DNA of 64,000 nt from Vibrio sp. B1FLJ16 (GTDB lineage Bacteria; Pseudomonadota; Gammaproteobacteria; Enterobacterales; Vibrionaceae), in assembly GCF_905175385.1 (NCBI RefSeq), contig NZ_HG992749.1:1178001-1242000 (forward strand), read 5' to 3'. Below the pieces are notes generated by a model. The model searched no databases, was not told the origin of the DNA, and saw only the letters and a list, made by a program, of their open reading frames with translations. Both the position numbers and the translations under genes were made by a program. Below are positions 8,894-18,065 of this stretch, one piece after another; the stretch's first letter is position 1; each line of letters starts with the position of its first letter.

Positions 8894-10333
8894 TTAGTAG
8901 TTGCGAATAGCGTTAAATGCGGCTTGCAACTTCTGCATATCTTTTTTGCCTGGTGCGCTCTCTACACCAGAGTTTAAATCTAATCCTAAACAGCCTAATG
9001 TCGCTGCTTGTTGAGCATTTTCAGGAGAGATACCTCCGGCCAGCATGATTTGGCTCGGGTCGCCAATTAAAGACCAGTCGAAGACTATTCCAGTACCGCC
9101 GGTTTGATTACCGACCTGGGCATCAAGTAAATGACGCGTCACATTTTCGGTCAGTAGTGCAGGTTGTTTACTCTGCACGCCGTAAGCCTTCCAGATTTCG
9201 ACGCCCACAGGGAGCTCTGCTTTTAACTGGTTGACGTAGTTTTGATCTTCAGCACCGTGTAACTGAACCGCTTTTAAGCCAAGTGATGTGACTATCGCAG
9301 CCACAAAATCAATCTCATGGTTTTGGAAAACACCAACGTATTGAAGTGGCGCACCGCTCATTGTTAAACGGGCCGTTTCTAAATCGACGGCGCGTTTAGA
9401 TTGTTCTACAAAGATCAGACCACCAAATACTGCGCCAGCTTTATATGCTTTGGCTGCGTCATCAGGGTGTGTTAGACCACAGACCTTATTTTCGCCAAGC
9501 GTTACCTTACGAACCGCAAGCTCCAGGTTCTCTTCAGACATCAATGAACTGCCAATAAGGAACCCGTCTGCGTACTTCGCCAGATCGCGAACTTGCTGAT
9601 GGGTGTAAATACCCGATTCTGAGATAACAGTAGCCTCTGGAGCGAGAGTCCTGATCGTCGGTGCCAGCTCTTTGGTGCGGTTTAAGTCAGTACTTAGGTC
9701 GCGTAAGTTACGGTTGTTGATACCAATAACAAGAGCACCTAGCTCTACCGCACGATGAAGCTCTTCTTCGTTACTTACTTCTGTGAGGATCCCCATATTG
9801 AGGCTGTGTGCGGCTTCTGCCAGCGCTTTGTACTCTTCATCATTAAGTACAGAAAGCATCAGAAGAACAGCATCAGCGCCGTAATGGCGAGCTAAGTAAA
9901 CCTGGTAGGTGTCCACCATAAAATCTTTACAAAGCACAGGTTGTTTAACCTGACTGCGTACTTGCGGAATAAATTCAAAACTACCCTGGAAGTATTTTTC
10001 GTCAGTTAAGACCGAAATTGCATCAGCATGGTTATTGTAAACCGAAGCGATGTAATCCAGATCGAAATGGTCTCTGATCAGCCCTTTAGATGGTGACGCT
10101 TTTTTACACTCAGTGATGAAGACGGTTTTATCACCCTTTAGAGCATCGTAGAAACTGCGATCCGAAGATTCTAAATCAGGCTGGAAAGTACTCAAATGCT
10201 GAGAGGCTTTGCGTTCTGCAACCCACTGATATTTATCGCGGACAATTTTAGCCAACACTTCTGCCATTTCAGCTTCTTTTTTTGATACGTGCTCAGAAAG
10301 GTTGTCAGCTTTTTGAGTGTTTAAATCCGTCAT
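8894..10333 (-). CDS. trpCF: Fused indole-3-glycerol phosphate synthase / phosphoribosylanthranilate isomerase
   Basis: Bifunctional enzyme. The N-terminal IGPS domain (about residues 1-255: [50 protein letters not shown]) is followed by a PRAI domain (about 258-479: [36 protein letters not shown]). The fusion is that of gamma-proteobacteria. Length 479 aa exceeds the E. coli protein (about 453) mainly through an N-terminal extension of some 25 residues rich in charged amino acids ([19 protein letters not shown]). AAGGA precedes the ATG. It lies 13 bp after the trpD stop. Confidence 0.97.
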   Translation of the reverse strand: MTDLNTQKADNLSEHVSKKEAEMAEVLAKIVRDKYQWVAERKASQHLSTFQPDLESSDRSFYDALKGDKTVFITECKKASPSKGLIRDHFDLDYIASVYNNHADAISVLTDEKYFQGSFEFIPQVRSQVKQPVLCKDFMVDTYQVYLARHYGADAVLLMLSVLNDEEYKALAEAAHSLNMGILTEVSNEEELHRAVELGALVIGINNRNLRDLSTDLNRTKELAPTIRTLAPEATVISESGIYTHQQVRDLAKYADGFLIGSSLMSEENLELAVRKVTLGENKVCGLTHPDDAAKAYKAGAVFGGLIFVEQSKRAVDLETARLTMSGAPLQYVGVFQNHEIDFVAAIVTSLGLKAVQLHGAEDQNYVNQLKAELPVGVEIWKAYGVQSKQPALLTENVTRHLLDAQVGNQTGGTGIVFDWSLIGDPSQIMLAGGISPENAQQAATLGCLGLDLNSGVESAPGKKDMQKLQAAFNAIRNY

Positions 10334-10346
10334 CTTGATCTTTTCC

Positions 10347-11345
10347 TTAAGCGTAATCGGCTAGTTTCTGTACCAATTGATAAGCCTTACCTGAGTTCAT
10401 TGCCTCGATGGCTTGTTGCGTATTGGCTTTTAAATCTTCGTGGCCGAAAAGACGCATAAGCAATGCAACGTTGGCTGCGACAGCACCAAGTTGGGCATCC
10501 GTTCCTTTTCCGGTCAGTATATTGGTGATGATTGCTTTGTTCTCTTCCGGAGCTCCGCCTTTAATTGCTTCAAGCGGGTGCGTTTTTAAACCGAAGTCTT
10601 CTGGCGTCAGAGTGTATTCTATGATCTGGCCATCTTTAATCTCGGCTACCGTAGTTGGGCCATGGATAGCGACTTCATCAAGTCCGCTGCCGTGTACTAC
10701 TGCTGCGCGCTTCATACCCATTTGTAACATGGTTTCTGCAATAGGACGAACCAGTTCTTCACTGTAAACACCCATTAGCTCGATGTTAGGGCGAGCTGGG
10801 TTAATCAAAGGGCCAAGAATATTAAAGATGGTACGCGTTTTCATTGTCTGACGCACTGGCATAGCATGGCGCACACCACCATGGTATTGCGGTGCAAACA
10901 GGAAGGCGACACCGATGTCATCGACGGCTTTACGTGTATCTTCCGGGCTCATTGCGAGGTTAATACCGAAAGAGTCTAGCAGGTCAGAAGAGCCTGACTT
11001 GCTTGATACGCTGCGGTTACCGTGTTTGGCAACTTTCAGACCACAAGCTGCGGCTACGAATGCTGCTGTTGTTGAGATATTGATGGTGTCATGGCCATCT
11101 CCACCAGTACCGACGATATCGGCAAAATCGTACTCAGGACGGGGAAACGGGTTGGCATTTGCCAGCAGCGCTTTTGCCGCACCTGTAATTTCGTCGGGCG
11201 TCTCGCCTTTAATTTTTAGTGCAGTCAGGGCTGATGCCATCAAAATTGGGTCAAGTTCTCCACGGATAATGGTATCGAACAGAGTCTGGCTTTCTTCCTG
11301 AGTCAGAGATTCTTGCTCATATAGTTTGCTGATGATCGCTTCCAT
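10347..11345 (-). CDS. trpD: Anthranilate phosphoribosyltransferase
   Basis: Transfers the phosphoribosyl group of PRPP to anthranilate. Family motifs include DIVGTGGDGHDTINISTTAAF, KHGNRSVSSKSGSSDLL, FLFAPQYHGGVRHAMPVR and FNILGPLINPA. The frame is open from 11372, but MEAIISKLYEQ at 11345 has GGGAGAG seven bases upstream and starts 19 bp after the trpG stop (332 aa). It is not fused to trpG, unlike in E. coli. Confidence 0.97.
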   Translation of the reverse strand: MEAIISKLYEQESLTQEESQTLFDTIIRGELDPILMASALTALKIKGETPDEITGAAKALLANANPFPRPEYDFADIVGTGGDGHDTINISTTAAFVAAACGLKVAKHGNRSVSSKSGSSDLLDSFGINLAMSPEDTRKAVDDIGVAFLFAPQYHGGVRHAMPVRQTMKTRTIFNILGPLINPARPNIELMGVYSEELVRPIAETMLQMGMKRAAVVHGSGLDEVAIHGPTTVAEIKDGQIIEYTLTPEDFGLKTHPLEAIKGGAPEENKAIITNILTGKGTDAQLGAVAANVALLMRLFGHEDLKANTQQAIEAMNSGKAYQLVQKLADYA

Positions 11346-11364
11346 AAATTCTCTCCCGTTTCCC

Positions 11365-11988
11365 TTATGCATTGTTTGCTTTATCCATTGTTTCTATATC
11401 AAGGTTTCCGTTCTCAAGAGCCCATTCAATAGCATTTGCTAATAAGGTTGCCCCATACGTGGTCATAATTGATTCTGGGTGGAACTGGAATCCGCACACT
11501 TTATCTCGCTCGTGTACAACTGACATGGTTAAGCCGTCGACTTCCGCAGTTACGGTTAATTCCTCTGGTACCTTCGTTGCTACTAAAGAGTGGTAACGGG
11601 CTATTGCCAGTGGCGATGGTAAGTTAGCGTAAGTGGCGTGATTTTGGTGCTCCATCATAGAAACTTTGCCGTGAATGATTTCACCGGCTCCTGCAACTGT
11701 ACCGCCATATGCTTCAACAATGGCTTGATGACCAAGACAAACTCCAATCATCGGTACTTTACCTTTGATGCGCTGAATCAGTTCTGGCATTGACCCCGCT
11801 TCTGACGGAACTCCCGGTCCCGGAGAAAGAAGAACCACCGGGTTTTGAAGCTCATTGACGGCTTGTTCAATGCTTTCTGCCGGGATGTTATTCCGGTATA
11901 TGGTGACGGAATGACCAAGTGAGCGAAATTGATCGACTAGGTTGTAAGTGAAAGAATCAAAGTTATCGATAAATACAATGTTAGCCAT
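11365..11988 (-). CDS. trpG: Anthranilate synthase component II (glutamine amidotransferase)
   Basis: Class I glutamine amidotransferase that supplies ammonia to TrpE. The nucleophile is in GVCLGHQAIVEAYGG, the oxyanion region is LLSPGPGVPSEAG, and the His-Glu of the triad is in FQFHPESIMTTYG. A stand-alone 207-aa protein, lacking the trpD fusion of E. coli. GAGGAG precedes the ATG, and the gene starts six bases after the trpE stop. Confidence 0.97.
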   Translation of the reverse strand: MANIVFIDNFDSFTYNLVDQFRSLGHSVTIYRNNIPAESIEQAVNELQNPVVLLSPGPGVPSEAGSMPELIQRIKGKVPMIGVCLGHQAIVEAYGGTVAGAGEIIHGKVSMMEHQNHATYANLPSPLAIARYHSLVATKVPEELTVTAEVDGLTMSVVHERDKVCGFQFHPESIMTTYGATLLANAIEWALENGNLDIETMDKANNA

Positions 11989-11994
11989 AGTCTG

Positions 11995-13575
11995 CTACTC
12001 CTCATTCTTTGTAGGTTGAGAATGTGCTGCTTGAATAGCAGAAATAACGGCTTGCGCCTTGCCTCGGGTTTCGTCGGCTTCCGCCTGAGGATCGGAATCG
12101 AACACCACGCCAGCACCAGCCTGTACTTGAGCGATACCGTTTTCAACGTAAGCGGATCGGATCACGATACAGGCATCGAGTGTACCTTCTCCGGTCAGAT
12201 AACCGACAGCGCCGCCGTAACTGCCGCGTCTTACGCCTTCTACGTCACGAATCAGCTGCATGGCGCGAATTTTTGGTGCGCCGGTTAATGTGCCCATGTT
12301 CATGCAAGCCTGGTACGCATGCAGAGCGTCTAAATCTCCTCGCAACTGGCCAACAACTCTGGAAACCAGGTGCATTACATGGCTGTAACGGTCGACTTTA
12401 AGTAAGTCGGCTACGTGACGAGTTCCTGCTTGAGCGATACGTGCTACATCATTACGTGCGAGGTCTACTAACATCATGTGCTCAGCGTTTTCTTTCATGT
12501 CGGTGCGCAGTTCAAGCTCGATACGGCTATCCAGGTCAAAATCGATTTCGCCATCTGGACGTTTACCACGACGACGAGTACCAGCGATAGGATAGATCTC
12601 AACTTGATTCGTGTCGGTATCATACTTGAGGGCACTTTCCGGTGAAGCACCGAACAGGGTGAATAACTCGTCCTGCATATAGAACATATATGGACTTGGG
12701 TTGCTCTTTTTAAGCTCTTTATAAGCGGCTAACGGAGAAGGGCAAGGAAGAGTAAAGCGGCGCGAAGGAACAACCTGGAAAATATCGCCTTTCACCACGT
12801 ACTCTTTCAAGTCCCGAACAATCTGGCAGAAATTTTGGTCAGAAATACTTGGCTGTACTTCTACATTATCGAGTTTCGTTGCACTTGGTAAATGCTTAGG
12901 GGCAACGCATTGCGAATAGATTTCTGCAATACGATTCTCTAACGTTTCTTTTTGTAAGTTATCGACAAAAAGCGTGGCTTGCAGGTTGCAGGATTCTGTT
13001 TGATGATCAACGACAAGCAGGGTTTCAGCGACATAAAAAACGTAGTCAGGGCATTGGTTAGTTGCTTCGGCATTACCCAAAGGTTCGAAGTTCGCTACCA
13101 GGTCGTAAGCGAATAAGCCACCGATGAAAATCGCATGCTTATCTTTATCTGAAAGATTGAAGCTGTGCTGAACCAAACGCAGAGCATCGAATGAAGAGGC
13201 CTCACGTAATCGAGAGTCCTCATCGATAGTGTTGCATGGCTGTTCGAACTCTAATGTGAGGGTTTCACCGTCAAACTGGGCAGGAACTTCTTCTCGAATG
13301 TTATTGCGCAGATGTGCGAGTAAATTCTTACCATTATCGGTTAAAGCATGCATGCTTACAGTATGGTTCAGGCAAACAATTCGCACTGCCGAATCAACGA
13401 TCAAAAGAGATTTCAAATCTTGTTTAGAATCGATCTCAGCAGATTCCAGAAGTAAGCTATCGGTCTTGTTTTCACATAGGGTGTGAAACAAGCGCGTCGG
13501 GTCTTGAGTGTAAGGAACAGAAGTTGTTAATACTTCCAGTTGTCCAATATTCTTGATTTCAATGGCCTTGTTCAC
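11995..13575 (-). CDS. trpE: Anthranilate synthase component I
   Basis: Chorismate-utilising subunit making anthranilate. The N-terminal tryptophan-feedback element is LLLESAEID (around residue 38), and the C-terminal chorismate-binding half has IAGTRRRG, LVDLARNDVARIA, MHLVSRVVGQL, GTLTGAPKIRAMQLI and the terminal VQAGAGVVFDSDPQAEADET. The GTG start at 13575 has AGGAGG four bases upstream. First structural gene of the operon, 125 bp after the attenuator hairpin. Confidence 0.97.
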   Translation of the reverse strand: MNKAIEIKNIGQLEVLTTSVPYTQDPTRLFHTLCENKTDSLLLESAEIDSKQDLKSLLIVDSAVRIVCLNHTVSMHALTDNGKNLLAHLRNNIREEVPAQFDGETLTLEFEQPCNTIDEDSRLREASSFDALRLVQHSFNLSDKDKHAIFIGGLFAYDLVANFEPLGNAEATNQCPDYVFYVAETLLVVDHQTESCNLQATLFVDNLQKETLENRIAEIYSQCVAPKHLPSATKLDNVEVQPSISDQNFCQIVRDLKEYVVKGDIFQVVPSRRFTLPCPSPLAAYKELKKSNPSPYMFYMQDELFTLFGASPESALKYDTDTNQVEIYPIAGTRRRGKRPDGEIDFDLDSRIELELRTDMKENAEHMMLVDLARNDVARIAQAGTRHVADLLKVDRYSHVMHLVSRVVGQLRGDLDALHAYQACMNMGTLTGAPKIRAMQLIRDVEGVRRGSYGGAVGYLTGEGTLDACIVIRSAYVENGIAQVQAGAGVVFDSDPQAEADETRGKAQAVISAIQAAHSQPTKNEE

Positions 13576-13700
13576 AAGACCTCCTTATAGCTGTATTAAT
13601 CTTCCTGCTGCACATAGTTACATAAAGCAAGTAGTTGTCCTACTTAAGAGTTTACGATATGCGATTATGTTTAAGCAGTTATGCGTAAAAAGAGCGATAA

Positions 13701-13732
13701 AATAAAAAAGCCCGCTCTGACAGCGGGCTTTA
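13701..13732 (-). terminator. trp attenuator
   Basis: Read on the minus strand: AAGCCCGCT-GTCAG-AGCGGGCTT followed by a T-rich run. It begins about 20 bases after the trpL stop codon and lies between the leader peptide and trpE, as a transcription attenuator should. Ribosome stalling at the Trp codons of trpL would prevent it from forming. Confidence 0.9.
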
Positions 13733-13751
13733 CAACGTTTAATTCTCTAAA

Positions 13752-13877
13752 CTAGAAGTACACGTTTGCCCACCAAGAACTTGTCCAAGTGCGCCACCAA
13801 GCAACGTCTGTCGAGTTTGTCTTATTAAGACAAACCGCAACTTTCGCTTTCTGGTTTTGGTTCAGTTCTTGTAACAT
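13752..13877 (-). CDS. trpL: trp operon leader peptide (five Trp codons)
   Basis: A 41-codon ORF on the minus strand starting ATG-TTA-CAA-GAA and ending NVYF-TAG. It carries five tryptophan codons near its 3' end in the pattern AWWRTWTSSWWANVYF. The paired and single Trp codons, the position between the trp promoter and an intrinsic terminator, and the 20-base gap to that terminator identify it as the attenuation peptide. The operon therefore senses charged tRNA-Trp in addition to TrpR. Confidence 0.93.
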   Translation of the reverse strand: MLQELNQNQKAKVAVCLNKTNSTDVAWWRTWTSSWWANVYF

Positions 13878-13908
13878 AGTGAGCCTTGAATTAAATGTTC
13901 TGTATTTG

Positions 13909-13943
13909 CGTACTAGTTAACTAGTGCGGAGGTAAAAAGTCAA
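13909..13943 (-). promoter_or_regulatory. trp promoter with TrpR operator
   Basis: On the minus strand, TTGACT (13943-13938) and TTAACT (13920-13915) are separated by exactly 17 bases. The -10 box lies inside the palindrome CGCACTAGTTAACTAGTACG (13928-13909), which is essentially the E. coli TrpR operator (ACTAGTTAACTAGT core). Tryptophan-bound TrpR would block RNA polymerase here. The divergent rnm start is only 30 bp beyond the -35 box. Confidence 0.93.
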
Positions 13944-13973
13944 CCCCAAAACAGCATTAAAACGATAAAAAAT

Positions 13974-14834
13974 ATGAGAATAGATTTACATAGTCACACC
14001 ACTGCCTCTGATGGCCGGCTGGAACCGAAAGATTTAGTGGATAGGGCACTGAGTTTTGATATCGAAGTTTTGGCGATTACAGATCATGACACCGTCGATG
14101 GTTTAGCACCGGCGAAACAGTATGTGCAAGATAATCAGTTACCAATAAAAATCATTAACGGCATCGAAATATCAACGGTATGGCAAAACAAAGATATCCA
14201 TATCGTAGGTTTGAATATCGATCCGGATGCCTCTGCGTTAAAGACGTTGATCAAGCAACAAAAACAACATCGTGTGGTTCGCTCAGAACTTATTGCCTCT
14301 CGTTTGGAGAAAGCGACCCGTGAAGGTGTGTTGGAAGAAGTACAACAAATTGCGGGCGATGCGCCTATTACCCGCGCACATTTTGCTAAGTGGCTGGTAG
14401 ATAATGGTTTTGCCAAAAACATGCAAATGGTGTTCAAAAAGTATTTAACGCGTAACAACCCGGGTTATGTGCCACCAAACTGGTGTTCTATGAAAGACGC
14501 CGTAGATGCAATACACGCCGCTGGTGGCCAAGCGGTATTAGCACATCCGGGACGCTATCAATTGACTGCTAAATGGGTTAAGCGTCTTCTGGCTGCATTC
14601 GTCGAAGCTAATGGCGACGCAATGGAAGTTGCTCAACCACAACAAGCACAACAAGAAAGGCGCAACCTTGCCGATTATGCTATACAATACAAACTATTAG
14701 CGTCCCAAGGCAGCGACTTTCATTACCCGTCTCCTTGGATGGAGCTGGGGAGAAACCTCTGGTTGCCAGCAGGCGTAGAACCAGTTTGGAAAGATTGGGG
14801 TATTGATCCTTCGTTGAGCAGCAACGAAGCATAG
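13974..14834 (+). CDS. rnm: PHP-domain RNase AM (5'-3' exoribonuclease), YciV/TrpH family
   Basis: Metal-dependent PHP hydrolase. E. coli RNase AM trims the 5' ends of rRNAs and also releases phosphate from 3',5'-bisphosphonucleotides. Metal-ligand motifs are seen in order: [11 protein letters not shown] (residues 3-13), [24 protein letters not shown], and [10 protein letters not shown] near the C-terminus. Length 286 aa is typical. It is divergent from trpL with only 96 bp between the two start codons, as in enterics, and precedes yciO. Confidence 0.92.
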   Translation: MRIDLHSHTTASDGRLEPKDLVDRALSFDIEVLAITDHDTVDGLAPAKQYVQDNQLPIKIINGIEISTVWQNKDIHIVGLNIDPDASALKTLIKQQKQHRVVRSELIASRLEKATREGVLEEVQQIAGDAPITRAHFAKWLVDNGFAKNMQMVFKKYLTRNNPGYVPPNWCSMKDAVDAIHAAGGQAVLAHPGRYQLTAKWVKRLLAAFVEANGDAMEVAQPQQAQQERRNLADYAIQYKLLASQGSDFHYPSPWMELGRNLWLPAGVEPVWKDWGIDPSLSSNEA

Positions 14835-14896
14835 GCCCCATAACGATATGACTCCATAAAATATAGAGCCGAGAGGTTCGATAATGAGGAATAATA

Positions 14897-15517
14897 ATGA
14901 GCCAGTTTTTTTATGTTCATCCAGAAAACCCACAGGCTCGCTTGATCACTCAAGCAGTAGCAATCATTCGCAACGGCGGTGTCGTGGTATATCCAACCGA
15001 TTCGGGTTACGCACTTGGCTGTCAGCTGGAGAATAAACAGGCGTTAGAACGTATCTGTCAGATTCGTCGTTTGGACGATAAGCACAACTTCACTTTGTTG
15101 TGTCGTGATTTATCAGAACTTTCGCTTTATGCAAGAGTGGACAACAGTGCCTTTAGATTACTGAAAAACAATACACCGGGGCCTTACACATTTATCTTCA
15201 AAGGTACGAAAGAAGTCCCTCGTCGTTTGATGAATGCAAAACGTAAGACCATTGGTATCCGTGTGCCTGATAACAAGATCGCGCTTGATCTGTTAGAGGC
15301 ATTGGGCGAACCACTGATGTCTACGTCATTGATCTTGCCGAATAGTGATATCACTGAATCCGATCCGGAAGATATTCGTGACAAACTTGAGCATGCTGTT
15401 GACGTGATACTGAACGGCGGTTACTTAGGTGAGCAACCAACAACCGTTATCGATTTCAGTGAAGGAGAACCGGTAGTGGCTCGTCTTGGTTCTGGTGATC
15501 CTGCACCTTTCGAATAA
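14897..15517 (+). CDS. yciO: YciO, Sua5/YciO/YrdC-family protein
   Basis: A 206-aa protein of the L-threonylcarbamoyladenylate synthase fold, which binds ATP, threonine and RNA. Motifs: VVVYPTDSGYALGCQ (KxR/SxN-type family start), FTLLCRDLSELSLYA, NNTPGPYTFIFKGTKEVPRR, RKTIGIRVPDN and the C-terminal STSLILP. The K-x-R/S-x-N pattern of active TsaC/Sua5 is altered, as usual for YciO, so its role in tRNA t6A synthesis is uncertain. GAGGA lies before the ATG. It follows rnm as in E. coli and is closed by a terminator. Confidence 0.92.
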   Translation: MSQFFYVHPENPQARLITQAVAIIRNGGVVVYPTDSGYALGCQLENKQALERICQIRRLDDKHNFTLLCRDLSELSLYARVDNSAFRLLKNNTPGPYTFIFKGTKEVPRRLMNAKRKTIGIRVPDNKIALDLLEALGEPLMSTSLILPNSDITESDPEDIRDKLEHAVDVILNGGYLGEQPTTVIDFSEGEPVVARLGSGDPAPFE

Positions 15518-15538
15518 GAAACATTGTTGTAGGTGATT

Positions 15539-15562
15539 GAGGAGGCACTGTGCCTCCTTTTG
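15539..15562 (+). terminator. yciO terminator
   Basis: GGAGGCA-CTG-TGCCTCC followed by TTTT, 23 bp after the yciO stop. Confidence 0.75.
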
Positions 15563-15587
15563 CGTTAAGCTCAGAGAAAATATCAAA

Positions 15588-16298
15588 CTATGAAAATTCG
15601 AACAAGTCGATGCCATGTTGATCGGCGTAATTGATATAACCTGAACTCACTCCGTTTAATGTCACTTCAACATTGTACTCGTCGCTAGAAAAAACGGCCC
15701 AGCCAAGATCATTGTATGAAAGGGTAAGCTCATCTGACGAATCCAAGAAAGTGTCGCGAATACCATCTCCATCTGAGTCTCTTCCTAAATCGAAAACTAA
15801 TTTATCGGCGAAGATGTTGAAGTCCAAAATTTCCGCTTTCACATCAATATCATTAATAGGAACCTGCAGCTCAGTAACATTAATAGGCAGGCGGTTGGTA
15901 AACACAAATGAATCTTCTCCGTATCCACCGCTTAAAACGGATTGGCCATCTCCGATAACAATGGTGTCGTTTCCCCAGCCTCCATTGATAAAATTATTAC
16001 CTGAATAATCAAAAATGACGTCGTCTCCGAATCCACCAAATAGTGAATCATTTCCTAATCCACCCGACAAGAAATCATCTCCGGACCCACCTGAAATCAA
16101 GTCATTTCCTCTACCGCCGAGTAGTGTATCGTCTCCTCTGCCGCCGAAAATATAGTCATTGCCCCCAAAACCTACAAACTTATCGTTCCCACCAAACCCT
16201 AAAAAGATGTCGGTCGTTTCAGAACCCTGTGTTCCAGTCATATTGTCATCTTCAGACGTACCAAATATCCACTTGAGGTTATGTGCTGTCTTCGACAT
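15588..16298 (-). CDS. Stand-alone RTX (hemolysin-type Ca2+-binding) repeat protein
   Basis: A 236-aa protein with no enzymatic domain. Residues about 28-125 consist of roughly ten nonapeptide-type glycine/aspartate repeats of the RTX class (GFGGNDKFV, GFGGNDYIF, GGRGDDTLL, GGRGNDLIS, GGSGDDFLS, GGLGNDSLF, GGFGDDVIF). Such repeats bind Ca2+ and fold as a beta-roll after type I secretion. A second Ca-binding motif, DSDGDGIRD, lies near residue 176. There is no Sec signal peptide; the C-terminus (DQHGIDLFEFS) is short, acidic and hydrophobic, as in T1SS signals. AAGGAA precedes the ATG. No transporter genes are nearby. It interrupts the yciO-rluB neighbourhood on the opposite strand, which suggests an acquired gene. 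Extracellular location is inference. Confidence 0.85.
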   Translation of the reverse strand: MSKTAHNLKWIFGTSEDDNMTGTQGSETTDIFLGFGGNDKFVGFGGNDYIFGGRGDDTLLGGRGNDLISGGSGDDFLSGGLGNDSLFGGFGDDVIFDYSGNNFINGGWGNDTIVIGDGQSVLSGGYGEDSFVFTNRLPINVTELQVPINDIDVKAEILDFNIFADKLVFDLGRDSDGDGIRDTFLDSSDELTLSYNDLGWAVFSSDEYNVEVTLNGVSSGYINYADQHGIDLFEFS

Positions 16299-16542
16299 TT
16301 CGTATTCCTTTTATTTGATTATCGTCGCGAGCAAGCTAATAGATTATTGCTTGAAAAAACGGAATGATTTTATCAGCTTAAGCAAAGTCTTATTGGGAGG
16401 CGGTGACCTATATTAGTGTGGTTGTTGCGGCAAGTATCTCGTTTGGAGTAGGAGAAAAGTGGGGAAAAAGTGCCAGTATTACACGGAAAATTGAACGCAG
16501 ATATTAGAGATGATTTAGCTTACATTAACCTCGAGAATAACT

Positions 16543-16548
16543 TATAAT
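16543..16548 (+). promoter_or_regulatory. Probable -10 box of the rluB promoter
   Basis: TATAAT about 94 bp ahead of the rluB start; no good -35 hexamer is seen at 17 bp. The transcript would carry a leader with a small hairpin (AGACCAATTCTGGTCT near 16595-16610). The rest of the 343-bp gap to the RTX gene holds nothing else I can support. Confidence 0.45.
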
Positions 16549-16641
16549 GTTCGACCGAAAAAATCCCATCAAAGTGGGTGTCAGCATATTGCAGACCAAT
16601 TCTGGTCTAGACGTCTGTGAAGACGACACATAGGTAGATAA

Positions 16642-17580
16642 ATGAGCGAAAAGTTACAAAAAGTATTAGCACGTGCTGGTCACGGTTCTCGTCGTGAGAT
16701 TGAATCTTTAATTAAATCTAACCGCGTAAGCGTGAACGGTGTAGTAGCTAAACTTGGTGAGAGACTTGAAGATGAGAGCAGTGTCATTCGTATCGACGGT
16801 CATATTGTATCTGCGAAGATACAGGAAGAAGTGATCTGTCGTGTGCTTGCATACTACAAGCCAGAAGGTGAACTGTGTACTCGTCACGATCCAGAGGGTC
16901 GTCGTACCGTTTTTGATCGCCTGCCAAAGATTCGTGGCTCGCGTTGGATTTCAGTAGGTCGTCTGGATGCGAATACTTCAGGTCTGTTGCTTTTCACTAC
17001 GGATGGTGAACTGGCAAACCGTCTAATGCACCCAAGTCGTCAAGTTGAGCGTGAATACCTAGTACGCGTGTTCGGTGAAGTAACTGAACAAAAAGTTCGT
17101 AATCTAGTAAAAGGCGTTGAGCTGGAAGATGGTATGGCTCGCTTTGAGGACGTTGTATATGCGGGTGGTGAAGGTATGAACCACACGTTTTACGTTGTAA
17201 TCAATGAAGGCCGTAACCGCGAGGTTCGTCGTCTGTGGGAATCACAAGACTGTACGGTAAGCCGCCTGAAACGTGTTCGCTACGGTGATATCTTCCTCGA
17301 CAAGAAATTGCCTCGTGGCGGTTGGATGGAACTGGATCTGAAAGAAGTGAACTACTTGCGTGAGCTTGTAGAACTTCGTCCAGAGAAAGAGACCATGCTT
17401 GACCTTAACAAAGACAACACTTCACGTAAGCGTGAGCGTGCTCGCAGCCAAAAAATTCGTCGTGCAGTTAAGCGCCACGAAGAGCGTGTAAATACACCTA
17501 AAGGCCGCAGTAACAACCCTAGTCGCCGTAAGCCAAAGAAAAGTGCTGGTGAACAAGGCGTTCGTAACAAACACAGATAG
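16642..17580 (+). CDS. rluB: 23S rRNA pseudouridine(2605) synthase
   Basis: RsuA-family pseudouridine synthase acting on helix 93 of 23S rRNA. An N-terminal S4 RNA-binding domain ([30 protein letters not shown], residues 4-33) precedes the catalytic domain with the aspartate in [27 protein letters not shown], and then [13 protein letters not shown]. The tail from about residue 250 is strongly basic ([22 protein letters not shown]), usual for RluB. Length 312 aa. Closed by a strong terminator. Confidence 0.95.
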   Translation: MSEKLQKVLARAGHGSRREIESLIKSNRVSVNGVVAKLGERLEDESSVIRIDGHIVSAKIQEEVICRVLAYYKPEGELCTRHDPEGRRTVFDRLPKIRGSRWISVGRLDANTSGLLLFTTDGELANRLMHPSRQVEREYLVRVFGEVTEQKVRNLVKGVELEDGMARFEDVVYAGGEGMNHTFYVVINEGRNREVRRLWESQDCTVSRLKRVRYGDIFLDKKLPRGGWMELDLKEVNYLRELVELRPEKETMLDLNKDNTSRKRERARSQKIRRAVKRHEERVNTPKGRSNNPSRRKPKKSAGEQGVRNKHR

Positions 17581-17611
17581 CAAGTATTGTTAACTGGTGT
17601 TAGAAAATTAG

Positions 17612-17640
17612 AAAGGCTTGCCGAATGGCAAGCCTTTTTC
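17612..17640 (+). terminator. rluB terminator
   Basis: AAAGGCTTGCC-GAAT-GGCAAGCCTTTTT, 32 bp after the rluB stop. Confidence 0.88.
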
Positions 17641-17689
17641 TTATCTGAAACGTAGTTCAGAGTCGGTAAGTAAAACTAGTTTAGCAAGT

Positions 17690-17720
17690 AAAAAAACGCC
17701 AGCTACGAAAGCTGGCATTT
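17690..17720 (-). terminator. Terminator of the yeiP-yciU pair
   Basis: On the minus strand, GCCAGCTT-TCGT-AGCTGGC followed by GTTTTTTTACT, about 25 bp beyond the yciU stop. Confidence 0.82.
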
Positions 17721-17742
17721 TCATTCTCAGGTTAGGAAGGCG

Positions 17743-18063
17743 TTAGTCGCGCTTCCAAAGCATATGACAGAACTTATGTTCTGGGTCTCGGCTGATTAGC
17801 ATACGAGCGAATACGTCATCAAGTACGTCATTTTCCTCGTTTACCAGGCCGATTCTGACTTCTGCATACACTTCTTTGTCGATCTCGAAGCCCACATGCT
17901 CAACCCAGTCTTCACCGGTTTCGACAAGCTCTGCAGCTCCACGATCTTCGAACTGAGCGGTAAACAGAATCACATCAGCAGGTTCCAGGTTATCCGGAGC
18001 CATTTCAAGAAAAATGTCGTACGCTGCGTCGATAACGTCGTCGTAAGAAATCAAATCAGACAT
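17743..18063 (-). CDS. yciU: YciU / HI1450-family dsDNA-mimic protein (UPF0263)
   Basis: A very acidic 106-aa protein whose family (HI1450, DUF440) folds with a surface charge resembling double-stranded DNA and is proposed to bind HU-like proteins. Family features: DVIDAAYDIFLEMAPDNLEPADVILFTAQFEDRGAAELVE at the N-terminus and the C-terminal FARMLISRDPEHKFCHMLWKRD. It starts two bases after the yeiP stop, so the two are almost surely one operon. The function in Vibrio is not known to me. Confidence 0.9.
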   Translation of the reverse strand: MSDLISYDDVIDAAYDIFLEMAPDNLEPADVILFTAQFEDRGAAELVETGEDWVEHVGFEIDKEVYAEVRIGLVNEENDVLDDVFARMLISRDPEHKFCHMLWKRD

Positions 18064-18065
18064 GC

